Assembly (NCBI RefSeq): GCF_945859685.1
Contig: NC_079149.1
Coordinates: 85,427,073-85,491,072 of the forward strand
Direction of reading: 5' to 3'
Length of the DNA stretch: 64,000 nt
Source: Eupeodes corollae
Taxonomy: Eukaryota > Arthropoda > Insecta > Diptera > Syrphidae
Positions 44,790 to 56,671 of the stretch are shown one piece after another. Under the pieces are notes generated by a model. The model had not been told where the DNA came from. It did not search any database and saw only the letters and a program-made list of their open reading frames with translations. Both the position numbers and the translations under genes were made by a program. Every line of letters starts with the position of its first letter. Within the stretch, counting starts at the first letter, position 1.

Positions 44790-45369
44790 CAAGACTAGAC
44801 ATACCTAACTACCCCAATTACCTACTCTAGCCGTCTATAATGATTTTATTTGTTCCTACATATACATACATAAAAATTCAAATCAAGTTCCATAAACGGT
44901 CGTCAAAATTGTCGTTGTTTTTGGTCTGTTATCATTTTTTTAGAACCAATAAAAATTTGCAAGTTACTATAAAAAGTCATGTGCTTGGATGGAATTTTTT
45001 TATATCTACTAAATGGCTTGATAAGGGGAAGCAAACAATTTATCTTTGCACTAAAATATCATTTATGCTATTTGGATAAGCGAATACAGTGAATAACAGG
45101 CAATCAACGTTCCCATAAAAGTTAATTATGTGCATTATGTTTGTATGACGTATGACCAATGTACGTCGTAAAACTATAAATAATATCAAACTAGAAAATA
45201 TGGATAAACATACATATGGAGGTTATAAAATTAAATACATTTTAAGACTTTATTCATTTGTTATTTTTTTGTTTTGTTTTATAATAAGCGCACAATCAAG
45301 GGGATAATACTACCCTCATTATGTAGACACAGTGTGAGCACTAGGAAAGAGGGGTTGAAAGGAGTTGTC
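44790..45369. other. no gene seen
   Basis: AT-rich spacer. The 79-codon frame at 44840-45079 has no recognisable domain. Confidence 0.45.
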
Positions 45370-46250
45370 GGTGCACATTGGTTTTGAATTCCTGAATATT
45401 GCAATGGTGTGGAAAGACAGAGTGTCAAGACGAATCTCTGTACTTGACAGTACGACCGAAGTTGGGCTCGAGGGTATATTGATGAGCATTCCTAGAAGCG
45501 CGAGTATTACGGTTAAACTTTTTAAGGGGAGGAATGCAACTGGCTATTTCTCTCTAGAGCATAAACCATTAAAACAACCTTAAAAGAGGGTCAAACAAGA
45601 AACAATTCGACGATGTTCAAACTATTTAAATGATCTTATGATGGTAATATCACCAATCAATTTGAATGCTCTACGTTCAATAATCTTCAGGAGGCTTAAG
45701 TAAGTTGAAAGAGCACCAGCCCAGATATGGAAGTTATACTCAAGCTTTGGACGTATATAAGTCTTGTAGATAACAGCCAGACCAGAGGAGGAGACAAGCT
45801 TCTTGCATCGCCTTAGAAAACCCAAACATCTTGCGGCATTTGTGGCGACGTATGTGATCGTTGGTGATACACATAACGAGAATATCCAGATGTTCAGCCT
45901 CCTCGATGCAAGTGCCATCTATGGATAATGGCAAGGGGTTATACCTCGCTTTAACGATACAAGACAACATTGGGTTGTCGAAGCATTGAATTCCATGTGG
46001 TTTTTATTCCTCATTGTACAATGCTATTTAGATCAGAATTTAATGAACTTATCATATTTTGTCGTTGCAGTTCCACATCCGAAGAAGAGGAATGTGAATC
46101 TGGAAACGAATACGAAAAGCTAAGAGTACTATCGCCAGCGAAACAATGTATTGGAATAGAAATTGCAGACGGAAGATCATTAATAGAAATGAGAAAGAGT
46201 GTTGGAGATATAACAGAGCTCTGAGGCACACCAGCACTTATTACCAATGA
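45370..46250 (-). mobile_element. Jockey/CR1-group LINE, copy 2
   Basis: The minus strand carries AGVPQSSVISPTLFLISIND, then CFAGDSTLSFSYSFPDSHSS (catalytic FADD changed to FAGD), then LVSSSGLAVIYKTYIRPKLE and ERRAFKLIGD. Collinear with the copy at 26556-28270 and similar in the 3' part (GTTGGGCTCGAGGGTATA). 5'-truncated at 46250; the active-site Asp is lost. Confidence 0.7.
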
Positions 46251-46880
46251 AATAAAGATTAATTATTTTCAGTTGATTGAGGGTTTGCAATTTGTATTTT
46301 CCAGATAAGTTCAAATATATTTTTCTTAGGAAACTAGTCGAACAGTTTTCAAAGGAAACAAAATAATATTTTCCCTTGATTCTTCGTTTGAAAGGGTACT
46401 AAATAAATAATATGAAATAAGCTGACGGCAATGCCATAGCAGCAAAATTCATTCAAATTGTAAACAATATACTAAAAGCAAAATAAAACAAAAATGAATG
46501 AATAATATGAAATCATCCTCATATAAATAAAAAAACATGTACAGTCAAACTTCCTTAGATATTGTTAATTATTTAAAAAAAAGCTGGGTTTGGTACTTTT
46601 GATAGTTGGTCCGATGAAGATTCGTTTTCACTGTCAACGATACAATCATAAATATTCGAGAACAACTACAGCTTTAACAGAGTTTTAAGAAGTAATGATT
46701 ATCTTATTACATTTAACGATTATGTTGCAGTGGATGCAAATGTTGGTACCATGGGCTTCTTACAGACGAAACAATGTTGAATGTTATTACATCTGAGGAA
46801 TTAGACTGAGTAAAAGCTGCATTTGATAATGTTTGAAGTTTCATTGAAAGAAGAACCAACCTGATTTCTGAGAAAACTTA
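46251..46880. other. no firm gene; possible DNA-transposon relic
   Basis: AT-rich. Near 46715-46840 a short reading VDANVGTMGFLTDETMLNVI is reminiscent of the acidic C-terminal end of pogo/Tigger-type transposases, but it is too short to call. Confidence 0.25.
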
Positions 46881-47640
46881 AGAATGTCTATAAGTATTTT
46901 CTAATATTGTCATTCTTCTTTTGGCTAGGCTTGGAAATTCGAATAGAAAGTAGAAGGTATTTTGCTCCGTCTCTTCTTCATCACATCCTCACATCGGATG
47001 AGCCGATGCCCATATTTTGTTCATGTGGGAGTTGTGATCGATTAGGATACCTTTTAGTAAGGAAAGCTGAGGGCTACCTGGTTGCAATAGGAATTTTTTT
47101 TAACTTTGTAAATTTTGACCAAATATATCTAGAAACTGCAAGTTTCAAGAGCTGTCTACATGCTGTTTACGATTTTTATAAAACTTTGGTAGATTTGTTA
47201 ATTTACCTGCTCTCTTGGGCGGTATATCATTGATACTATATGGCTTATGCTGAGGATTAATCCGATTTCGGCCAATTTGTCTTCCTTTTCATTACCGTCA
47301 ATGTCAAAGTGTCCTTAGACCCAACAGAGGGTAACAGTGTTAGTTTCCCTGTGTTAACGTAGCTCCCTACGGCAGTGTTGTACTAGTCTGGACTTGGTGA
47401 CAGGACAGTCGATAAATATGTCTATGCATTTATCTTCCAAATTGTAGGAATAAATATCTTTAGCGGCCAGTATTTGTGCTTGAAAGACACTGCAGTATAT
47501 GGAAGCTTTATTGATCTTTATAGGGGAGGATTACATGAAAAGGTGCCAGGCCCTACCTCCTCTCCCGTTTTTAAGGAATCCATGAAGACAGATACATGAT
47601 TTATTTGTATGACCCTGTTCTCCATCCAGTCCTTCCTTTT
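46880..47640 (-). pseudogene. LINE RNase H and cysteine tail
   Basis: The minus strand reads, with shifts, KINKASIYCSVFQAQILAAK, then NLEDKCIDIFIDC, then HFDIDGNEKEDKLAEIG (the GN.KADELA helix with Asp retained) and finally SSDVRMCDEEETEQNTFYFL, a C..CDEEEET..H zinc-knuckle-like tail. The Glu of QAE is Gln. Family as in Jockey/R1-group elements that carry RNase H; no intact frame. Confidence 0.6.
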
Positions 47641-47849
47641 GGGAATATCAGTTTGTGCTACAAAAGTCTATGTAGCTTTAAATAGTCTGTTTGCTTTTTT
47701 TATTAATGAAGTTAGGAACTCCTGGATACTTAATGGAAGTCGTTAAGAAGTATAGAAAGAATACAAGTATTTGGCAGTTATACTAAATCCAACCTTGGAT
47801 TATAGCACCTTGTAGAAAAAGCAAAAACTTCATAAAGCTTAAATAATGT

Positions 47850-48700
47850 TGTGAATAAAGCAATCGTGAAATGTTCGCTTTATTGTGCGGCACAAATATG
47901 GGGTATGCAAGAATACGAGGAAATTGAAAAATATTCCTTAGCCGCACCAAACTGATCAATTTATTTGGAAACTGGCCTGCCAAAACTTTTTACTTTAAGT
48001 CTAAAGTTACAGGCTGATTATTTAATTAAAGTGCTTGGTCTACGGGAAACTCGGATATGTAAAATAATGATGCTCTACGAAATTCGAAATAAGGACTGGT
48101 GGATGAGAACATGGGAAAACATTGCTGCTTCCTGTGGAGAAGTTGTGCAGATCAATCTCAACAATATTGGTCAAATGAAAATGAAGTTCTAAGAAATCAT
48201 CCAAAAACTTGAAGAATCTAAATAATATAGAAATAAGATGATTGAAATGCCCGTCAATCGGCGAGCAGTTTACGTTATAGCCAACTTAATCATAACTTGG
48301 GTGACAAGAACTACTTCCAAGATTATCTGTCCTGTAAAGATATTTAATTAATTTGTAAATCAAGATGCGAACTTCTACATTTAAATAGAAAACCATACAA
48401 CGGAAGCTTTGACCAATTTTGCAATTTATGTAACTTTCATTTCACCAGTGTGGGTCCAGTTTTTAACCAGCAAAAAAGAGTATGCTTTAGTAAATAATCC
48501 CTATCAGTTCAGGAAACGTTTAAAATTTCAATAACGGAATATACATAAATCATCAAATATTATTTTAATTGTATACCATTATAAAATTACCAATCGAGCT
48601 TACGGCTAAGCAAACGCTTAAAAATTCGTAAAAGCTTTTGTAAAATTTATAATGATTACTTGCAACTTGCAATAAATAAATATCTGAACTGAATTGATTA
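47850..48700 (+). pseudogene. LINE C-terminal domain and 3' end
   Basis: The plus strand reads CSLYCAAQIWGMQEYEEIEK, METGLPKLFTLSLKLQADYL, IKVLGLRETRICKIMMLYEI, then after a stop CELLHLNRKPYNGSFDQFCN and LCNFHF, a C..C-type knuckle. It is the post-RT region of a LINE family seen widely in insects; the clade is uncertain. The best frame is 47965-48192. The upstream RT is missing. Confidence 0.5.
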
Positions 48701-49270
48701 GTCTGTCTGAGTGCCAATGTGTATGCACTGTACTGTAGAAATGAAAATCCCAGTCAAAATAAACATTTCACCCTGGAATAATTCGCATATTTATGAAAAT
48801 TGATACAGATACTAAGGACATCGTTCTTTACAAGTGACAAAAATTTTACAAAAATCACAAGTGAACATAAAATGTTATTTAGGTTTTTTTTTTAAAGACT
48901 ACAAGGCTTTGTAGAGATGTACTACATAATAATTTTGGTAGAAACTAAGCCTTTTCAATCAGAACAATTTTCTTTTACAAGAAAATAATTTCTATTTTAT
49001 ATTATTAACATAGTCAAAAATCATAATCCTTTCGAAAAATTACTTTTCTGCATTTTTCCATATTTCCACTATTTGGCCTTTAGTTCCAGCCACAAGTCAT
49101 GATGTTTAAGGTTTAAATGTTGGTAATAATTTTTTTTAAGAGTGTTAAAAGCTGAAACGTCAACAAAACGTACGATTGAAATTTATATTTTACATAAATA
49201 TAGAACGCAAAATAGAACTCGAACAAATTATACGAAAATGAAAATGAAGTCAAAAGGTAACAGACATTTC
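48701..49270. other. no gene seen
   Basis: AT-rich intergenic sequence. Confidence 0.5.
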
Positions 49271-49274
49271 TTAG

Positions 49275-49828
49275 TTGTTAGAATGCTGCAGGAAGCTGGT
49301 TTATAATGCCCTTTGTCATTTCAAAAAGTTTGGAGCGATTGAAAACGTTAAACAAAACCCCCGGGCCAGAAAGACAACTACAAATAAAAATAGAATTATT
49401 TATAGGTTATCGACCAAGGATCCGTTTAAGACCTCCAGTGACATTCGAAGCGAACTTTCAACGAACTATGGAGTAAATGCTTCCTCAAGGACCATAAGAC
49501 GCCGATTATAAATGAAAACAATCTACGTGGGTGCGTTGCTCTAGGTTACAATTTGCCAAAACTCACCTAGACAAACGAATTCGTTTTTGGAAAAACGTGT
49601 TCTGGAGCGATGAACTCAAATTTTAAGCGTTCGGATCGGATGGGAAAAAATATGTATGGCGTCCAAACAACAGGGAATATGATCCAAGTTACACCATTAA
49701 GAAGGTGAAACACGATGGAAGCAACGTTATGGTCTGGGCTGCTTTTTCATGGCACGGCGTTGGCCCCATCGTAAAAATTGACACCAAAATGGACCAGAAC
49801 ATGTACAGAGATATCGTGTGTACGTGTA
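49275..49828 (+). pseudogene. Tc1/Tc3-like transposase, truncated
   Basis: HTH region KLVYNALCHFKKFGAIEN, then linker NPRARKTTTNKNRIIYRLST, second helix-turn-helix (FKTSSDIRSELSTNYGVN, SSRTIRRRL), stop, then the DDE start VFWSDELKF (Asp 1), YTIKKVKHDGSNVMVWAAFS and WHGVGPIVKIDTKMDQNMYR. It stops at 49828, before the second catalytic Asp, where a LINE fragment begins. No inverted ends seen. Inactive. Confidence 0.7.
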
Positions 49829-49844
49829 CAGAGCTTATCCTTTT

Positions 49845-50260
49845 GTAAGCCTGTATGGTATACCATAAATCTATAATTTGTGACAGTCAACATGGTTTTG
49901 TTCAAAATAAGCCAACAGTTACTAACCTCTTTCATTTCAGTTCTTTTTGTTTAGATTCGTTTGAAAAACGGAAACAAGTTGACTGTGTCTTCACAGAATT
50001 CAGTAAGGCCTTTGATAAATTGTGCCATCAAACATTAATTTTCAAACTTAAATCTAAGGGCTTTAACGATAAATTTGTTAGTTAAGTTTCGTCGTACTTA
50101 TATGTATAATAGATCAGGCAGCGTACTTTTTAGGAATGAGCGGTCATCATATTTGTATACCAACTCTGGCGTTCCACGAGATTACTTAGTATAGCTTCAT
50201 GTTACGGATCTGTAAATTGATCTCAAGAATTTCGAAATAAGAAAAAGTTGTTCTTTTCGT
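49845..50260 (+). pseudogene. CR1/Jockey-type RT fragment
   Basis: SIICDSQHGFVQNKPTVTNL, then CVFTEFSKAFDKLCHQTLIF (first palm motif; the preceding Asp of the usual DFSKAFD is Glu), then decayed SSYLYNRS-like and NSGVPRDYL blocks. Longest frame 49855-50085. It ends before the ADD motif. Directly follows the Tc1-like fragment. Confidence 0.6.
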
Positions 50261-50880
50261 TTAAATCAAATACATACGAGTATAGGTTCATAGACAAGGT
50301 ATGTCAATATCCAGATTTATAGTATCATTATATTTTTTGTATTAACTGAAAACCCCAAAGCAAGTTGAACCAGTTGAAAATGCTAACTAAATTCAAATGA
50401 AATGTACGAGAGTTATGATTATGACTAATTGAATGAGTTAAATGTGGGAAAATTGCATTGAATATTTAACATAAAAACCCATGACTCTTTGCATTTTTAA
50501 TTGATAATTACATATTCATAAATGATATAAAATTTGAAGAGCAACAGGAGACGAGATTAAGTTTCAATTATGAGCACATACATGTAATGCTTTAAGAATT
50601 TAGAACATATGCTATTTGAAAGAGAATTAGAAAATTATAAAACTTCAACGTGTTTTTGTTTATACATGATTCTAGGCATCACATTTTCAGTATTTTAAAT
50701 TTTGTCATAAAACATTTTGTATTACTATTGAAAAAAAAAACTTTTGTATGCTCCTCAAAAAATGTTAATGAACATTTATTCAAACCATCGTCGGTTTCGA
50801 CGCTTTTTTATAATAAAACTCCTTTTGTAAGCTCGATTGAGAAAGCCAATTGAAAGTTTGCTATTAATTGATGCTGCCAA
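50261..50880. other. no gene seen
   Basis: AT-rich spacer; the frame at 50650-50853 is unrecognised. Confidence 0.45.
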
Positions 50881-50884
50881 TGAG

Positions 50885-51700
50885 TGACATGACTCTTTCT
50901 GCACTTGAAAGCGTAAACGATTCTAGAACTAACGCGAAACCTCCTATCCCTATAGCTATCGTCCAATTGAACTTCTTTCCAAGGTCATGGAAACGTTTAT
51001 CAATTTTCAGCTTAAGAAATATCAAGAAGAACGAAAGCTTTTTAAAAACCGGTAGTATAGTTTACGTAGCAATAGGTTCACTAGTGATCTCATGGTTTAT
51101 CTCACCGAACAATTGAACAAATCCTTACATCGTTTTGCAGAACGTAAGAATATTGCAATTGATAGAGTTTGACATCAAGATCTCTTATCGAAAATGGGTG
51201 CATTTGGTGCATTTGACGAATTTACCTTTACGAAATTACCTTTCGGAATGTTTAATTCATATATATTCGGATGTGGACTAACAACGGCAGCTTGTGATGA
51301 ACTGATTAGATTCTGATCTTGACAGCGTGGGGAATTAAAAACCGTGCAAAATGTAATGCTTCAAAACTAAATGCTGTCTACTGTCGCAAAAGTGTAACCC
51401 TTCCCAATACCACTATAAATGGGTGATACATCGAGGATACTAAACAGCTTTCAGTTCTAGGTATTTGCATCACAAACCACTTGTTGTGTAGTGATCACAT
51501 ATTCGACATCCACGAAAATGATGGTAATTGTTTAGGTTTTCTCCGACGATGCAAGAAATATTGTACCCCTTCTGACCTGACCATAATTTATAAAGCCTAT
51601 GTTCGTCCGAAACTCGAGTAGAATTCTCATATGTGGGCAGATGCTCCAATAACTCGCTTGAGTCTGTTGGACAAAACTCAAAAGATATAATAAGCTTAGA
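50885..51700 (+). mobile_element. Jockey/CR1-group LINE, copy 3 (plus strand, heavily decayed)
   Basis: Pieces on the plus strand read YRPIELLSKVMETFINFQLK, SDLMVYLTEQLNKSLHRFAE, AIDRV-HQDLLSKMGAFGAF, then KNRAKCNASKLNAVYCRK, LSVLGICITNHLLCSDHI, GNCLGFLRRCKKYCTPSDLT and IIYKAYVRPKLE. Each block is matched by the copy at 26556-28270. The palm including FADD is deleted between about 51290 and 51320. Confidence 0.65.
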
Positions 51701-51784
51701 TGTATGTACGACGACTTTCCAGACTTTGTATTCCAAATAACTGGCACCTGGTTTTATAAGGTGGAGTATCAATCCTCCAATTTA

Positions 51785-52920
51785 ATTTAAAAAAATGCAT
51801 ATCTTGTTAATTTCCTTTGTTTCGATTCGCTTACACGAGTTTTTATCAGTTGGATTTCAAACCATATTGCAGTACTCAGGCACTGTTCTAACCAAAGAAT
51901 TAACAAGAGATTTAATTCTTCAGTGTTTCCCTTAATGAACCCTAGCATTTGATTGGATTAATTGATTATGTAATCTATGTACGGCAAGAAGGAAAGTTTT
52001 GTATCGAGTACAACTTCGGATACGGAAACAGAACATAAATTGACACTTAGAGACATTTAAGTGTAGACAATTTTTGTCACACCAATGAGCCAATCTATTT
52101 AAATCATCATTCAACAAAGTACAATCTTGAATGGATTTAGTGGTGCTATACAGTTTCAGATCATCCGCAAATAGGAGACATGATGAATTTTTGAATATGT
52201 CAGAAATATCATTGATAAATAATAGGAATAATAGTGGTCCCAAATGGCTGCCCTGAGGGACACCAAATGACACTAAGATCCGTTCAGAAAAAAATCCTCA
52301 ATTTTAACAATTTGAATCCTTCGAGTTAAATAAGATGTTAACCAATCGAAAAGGTTAGAGTGAAAATCAAACTGCAAGCGTTTATTCAAACGACCCTTTG
52401 AATAACGCGATCAAAAGCTTTGGCGAAATCTGTAAATATAATATCCGTTTAAACATTTAATTTAAAATTGTTTATTTGATTTATTTGATTATTATATAAT
52501 CATAAACGATAGATTAGTTACCGTAGATCTTCTAGATATAAAATCATGTTGGTATACTGAAACAATGACTTTTGTTTGAAAAGATAGACTATCTTTTCAA
52601 ATAACTTTGGCAAAGCTGAAATTTTACAGATTGGTCTATAATTAGTAACATCCTGTTTAGATCCTGACTTACATAAATACTGGTGTTATGTAAGAAAATT
52701 TACAACACTCTAGGAACTGACCCTGAGAAAGGAACAAATTAAAGATGGTTGTTGATATATTTAAGAAATTCATACAGCTTGCATAACAGTTTAGAGTTAA
52801 AAAAATTCCAAAAGCTTTTACTATTATTTTCTATATTAGAATCTATAGGATCGATACAACAATTTATTGAGGGTATTGAATTCCTTTTGTCAATTTAATA
52901 ATCTCGATCGAAATTCAATA
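51785..52920 (-). mobile_element. CR1-type LINE, RT part (downstream half)
   Basis: The minus strand reads NNSKSFWNFFNSK (linker) near 52800, TDFAKAFDRVI (palm motif) near 52400, SFGVPQGSHLGPLLFLLFIN and SCLLFADDLKLYSTT (intact FADD) in the 113-codon frame 51932-52273, then NCLHLNVSKCQFMFC and a thumb ending ISLVRTVPEYCNMVW near 51860. The matching upstream linker continues at 54722-55070 on the far side of RTE copy 4, so the two are one element split by that insertion. Confidence 0.65.
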
Positions 52921-54722
52921 CTTTCGCGCTGCACAGAAGGACCAGAGCTGCTCGTGTTCTCTAGGAGCAGAAGAGTAGAGAGGTACACCGGCTTCTTAGA
53001 TGGAAAAAAGAGAGCATGTCACAACAGGAATGAGGTTCGTAAATTTTACCAAAAGGGAAAAAAAACTCCCAAGAGTACCAGCCACGAACTGAAGCCTCTA
53101 AGAACGATCAGGGGACATCGTAGTAGAACCACAGTCGATGTTGAGAATATGGAAAGACCACTTCTCCAAATTATATAACGGCGATGACGAACCGAATTCC
53201 ACCGTCAGGGAGATAGAACAACTCAACCTAGGCGACGCAGGTCAATCATTCCACCTACCCGACCTCGACGAAGTGAAGATAGCTATATCTTAACTTAAGT
53301 CAAACCAAGCTGCTGGAGCTGACGGCATCGCTGCCGAACTATTCAAAGCAGCAGGCGTTGACTTGGTAGGGAGCATGCATCAACTCATCTGCAAAATATG
53401 GTCGGAAGAAAGCATGCCCGATGAGTGGAATCTCAGCATAGTTTGCCCGATACATAAGAAAGGAGACCTTCTTAATTGCGACAACTACAGAGGCATTAGT
53501 CTCCTTAACATTGCATATAAGTTCCCTTCTGCCATATTATGCGAGCGTCTGAAGCCATTCGTCAACAACCTGATAGGTCCTTATCAGTGTGGCTTCAGAC
53601 CAGGAAAGTCCACTATCGACCAAATATTCACACTACGGCTGATCTTGGATAAAACCCAGGAACTTCAAATCGATACCCACCACCCCTTCATCGATTTTAA
53701 AGCCACGTATGACAGCATCTATAGGGAAGAGCTCTACCGAGCAATGTCTAGTTTTGGCATCCCTGTCAAACTTATCCGTTTGTGCAGAATGACGAAAGAG
53801 AATGCACGCTGCTCTATAGAGATCGGAAAAGATCTTACCGATGCATTTGATGTCAAAAAAGGTTTTAGTCAAGGCGATGCACTGTCATGCGACTTCTTCA
53901 ACATCGTTCTGGAAAGAATTGTGCAAAACTCAAGCGTCAACACTAGAGGCACAATCTTCCAAAGGTCCGTTCAATTACTTGGATACGCAGATGATATTGA
54001 CATGATTGGAAGATCAAAGCGTGATGTCATTGGAGCGTTTTTTAGTATTGCGACGGTAGCGAAGAAGATGGGTTTAGTGGTCAATGAGGGCAAGACCAAC
54101 GACGTCTTGAACAAAACGTCACCATGGACAGCTATAACTTTGAGGTAGTTAAGGACTTTGTCTACCCAGGCACCACTATTAACACAGATAACCACTCCAG
54201 CGCTGAAATCAAACGAGGAATAACTCTTGCAAATCGCTGTTTCTTAGGACTTAGAAGGCAATTGAGAAGTAAAGTCCTCTCTCGGGCATCTAAAATCACA
54301 ATCTATAAGACTCTCATCATTCCGATTCTCATTTATGGCGTTGAGGACTCTTTCCTGTCAAAGAAAGGTGAGAGCGTCTAAGGATGCTTCGAGAGAAAAA
54401 TTTTTCGGGTGAGTTTTGGTCCCGTACGCATAGATGGAGAATGGGGGAGAAGATATAACTGCACGGTCTGTACAGCGACACTGACCTAGTTAGCATATTT
54501 AAAGTCCAACGGCTTAGATGGCTGGGCCATCCAATCCAATCCCGAGGGACGGCGCAGTAAAGGAAGACCGCGACTCAGGTGGCGCACTCAGGTAGGTGAA
54601 GCCATCAACCAATTTGGCGTGCGAAACTGGAGGCAGCTAGCTAGGGGCCGAGTTGGCTGGAGACGCATGTTGGTTGAGGCCAAAGTCCGCCCGGACTGTA
54701 GTGCCACCCTTAGTAAGTAAGT
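52921..54722 (+). mobile_element. RTE-clade LINE, copy 4 (5'-truncated)
   Basis: Starts in the linker (RCTEGPELLVFSRSRRVERY), then RT from AAGADGIAAELFKAAGVDL through a 261-codon open frame (53363-54148): NYRGISLLNIAYKFPSAILC, GPYQCGFRPGKSTIDQIFTL, FIDFKATYDSIYREELYRAM (first Asp), GFSQGDALSCDFFNIVLERI, LLGYADDIDMIGRSKRD. After a frameshift near 54120 the thumb follows and it ends at GACTGTAGTGCCACCC with a TAAGTAAGTAA tail. Most complete RT palm among the RTE copies. No clear target duplication. Confidence 0.8.
53363..54148 (+). pseudogene. RTE reverse transcriptase palm, open for 261 codons
   Basis: This frame holds both catalytic palm motifs: FIDFKATYDS (Asp; usually DFKAAYDS) at about residues 108-117 and GYADDIDMIG at about 208-217, with the intervening GFSQGDALSCDF. 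The endonuclease is missing and the thumb is in another frame, so it is a fragment. It is the best reference here for reconstructing what the deletions removed in the other copies. Confidence 0.75.
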
Positions 54723-55070
54723 AAACTTTTTTTTCCTACTTTTTAAATTAACAAGTCTCTTATAAAACCAAGCTGGATTTGATTTTTTAAGTGGAACAAA
54801 TCTACGTACAGCTTCATTAATAAAGGATAAAAAATATTTATTTGCGTTACTAAAATTGACTTTTGAAATATATGAATTCCAAGGAAAGCAAGAAAGATAT
54901 TCGGTCATTGCATCTAAGTTCACTTTTTTAAAGTTTGGTACACATTTTTTTTGTTATTATGATTTTTCATATAAAAGTTTATGGTTTCTTCAAGGGCAAT
55001 ATGATGGATTGAGTTTTGAATAATTGGGATACCAGACTTTTCAACATAAGTTTTCATAAAAAATGTCTAG
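54723..55070 (-). pseudogene. CR1-type LINE, endonuclease-RT linker (upstream half of 51785-52920 element)
   Basis: The minus strand reads VYQTLKKVNLDAMTEYLSCF, PWNSYISKVNFSNANKYFLS and FVPLKKSNPAWFYKRLVNLK then SRKKKF, a linker typical of CR1/Jockey LINEs. Lies exactly beyond the RTE insertion. Confidence 0.55.
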
Positions 55071-55640
55071 TAAAATAGCTAGTGGCATTTCCTCCCTCAA
55101 TTAATTCTAATCAGTTTACCCTTGAACCCAAGTTGTGAATATATTGTGAAGTACAGAATGTGGAATGCTTCTGCACATTCCCAGTCATTACAATGTGCAG
55201 ACATTAAAAACCAGCCAATTGGAATCTCCTTTTCAATCATTTCTTAGTGCTAGCGACTCTGTTATAAAAATTCTTGAAATTGTCGAAGTTATCACATTGC
55301 CTTTAAAGAAACAAAATAACATCTTTCAATTACTATTCTCGATCAAAATCAAAATATAATAAATAAATGCGACACCAAGGGTTTTCATAAAATAGCAATA
55401 AAAAAACGCAACACAAAATAAAAATTATATACACATTACATGATTTTAAAATATTGTTGATTTGTTATAAATCTAGGTTGTTGCTTTCCTGTTTGAAATT
55501 ATTTTTTGGTGGTAACCAGAACTTATCAAACAACAAATATTTTATCACAAAATTATGTGTAAACGGGAGCTATATGATATAGTTGGGTCGTATTTTTTTA
55601 AATCTACCACATCGACCACACAAATTGTTGAATAAACTTT
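55071..55640. other. upstream of gene B, no gene seen
   Basis: AT-rich. The frame at 55165-55359 shows no domain. Confidence 0.45.
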
Positions 55641-55644
55641 TGCT

Positions 55645-55672
55645 TATAAGTCCCAGTGAATGCATGTTCATT
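55645..55672 (+). promoter_or_regulatory. candidate core promoter of gene B
   Basis: TATAAG at 55645-55650 lies 25 bp upstream of an initiator-like TTCATTC (A at 55670). This would give a 240-base leader to the ATG at 55911. Position and spacing fit a fly core promoter, but chance is possible. Confidence 0.3.
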
Positions 55673-55910
55673 CAACAAGAACTCATCAAGTCAATCAGAG
55701 TGAAACTAAATATTCCCTCATAATTACAACTCACCCAACCATTCAGCTATTTGAATAAAATACTAATTAGATCAATAAATTAATAACATATATGAGATCA
55801 AGTAACGAAGGTCAACCAGTGGTTTAATTTTTTTTTGTAAACAAGAATTCTAAAAACAAATACGTTAGATAAACAACAACAGGTAATATTTATTTTAAAC
55901 TGCGCACAAA

Positions 55911-55989
55911 ATGTTTAAGAAAATCTTGAGAAATATAAGTCAGCAATCAAAGTCAGAGCGAACAACAAAAGTTGGCGAACGAAAAAGAG
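55911..55989 (+). CDS. Host gene B, first coding exon
   Basis: ATG at 55911 (context CACAAAATG, strong for flies) opens 26 codons, MFKKILRNISQQSKSERTTK then VGERKR, and ends at AAAGAG|GTAAGT, a consensus donor, in phase 1. Read through, the frame would stop soon after. Joined to the acceptor at 58833 it yields 70 residues. Strongly basic with an amphipathic start, no obvious signal peptide. Not recognised as any family. Neighbouring sequence is repeat-rich, but this exon matches no repeat in the window. Confidence 0.6.
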
Positions 55990-56671
55990 GTAAGTTTGTT
56001 TTTGTTTATCATTATAAATTATTTATTTAATGCGACAATTGAAAAAGAAACAACAATATAGTAAATGTTGAGGTAGTCCCTTTAATATAAAAAAAAACCA
56101 TATGCACACATGTTGGAAACCAAAAACTATTTCTATTGTTTCGGCGAGAGAAAAATCATTAATTTACGATGAGAGCAAATATCTCTGAGAATTTCTAACA
56201 ATCGCTGATATGTTCGCGGCTGTATCTCTTACCATTAACAACAAGGGACACAGGCTTAAGGGGGGCAAGTAATAAATAAAAGAAACAAGTTATTATAATC
56301 AAATGTTCCGAAGTAGAAATTATTTAAAGAGTCGTAAAATACCAAAAATGCCATTTGAAAACCTGGTTTTTCGATGTTTGAATAAAAAAGACGCCCCCAT
56401 TCATAAATTTATTTAATTGTTTCTCCATATTTTAAATTTAAAGTAAATTATTTCGATGAGGTGAATGATCATTGCTCAGATCGAGTTTATTAAGTTCGAA
56501 GATAATTTCGCGAAATAGCATATTTCCATATTACACTAGGATAAAATTGTCTTTACACCATAACCCAACAATGTCCGATGTTCAAGGAAGGGTAGCATGT
56601 AGCATTCACACCGTATCGTGTGAAAGAGGCCATAGTCTCAAGAAAGACTTTAAAATCAAAGAAATGACACA
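55990..56671. other. intron of gene B, 5' part
   Basis: AT-rich intronic sequence; no gene. Confidence 0.45.
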
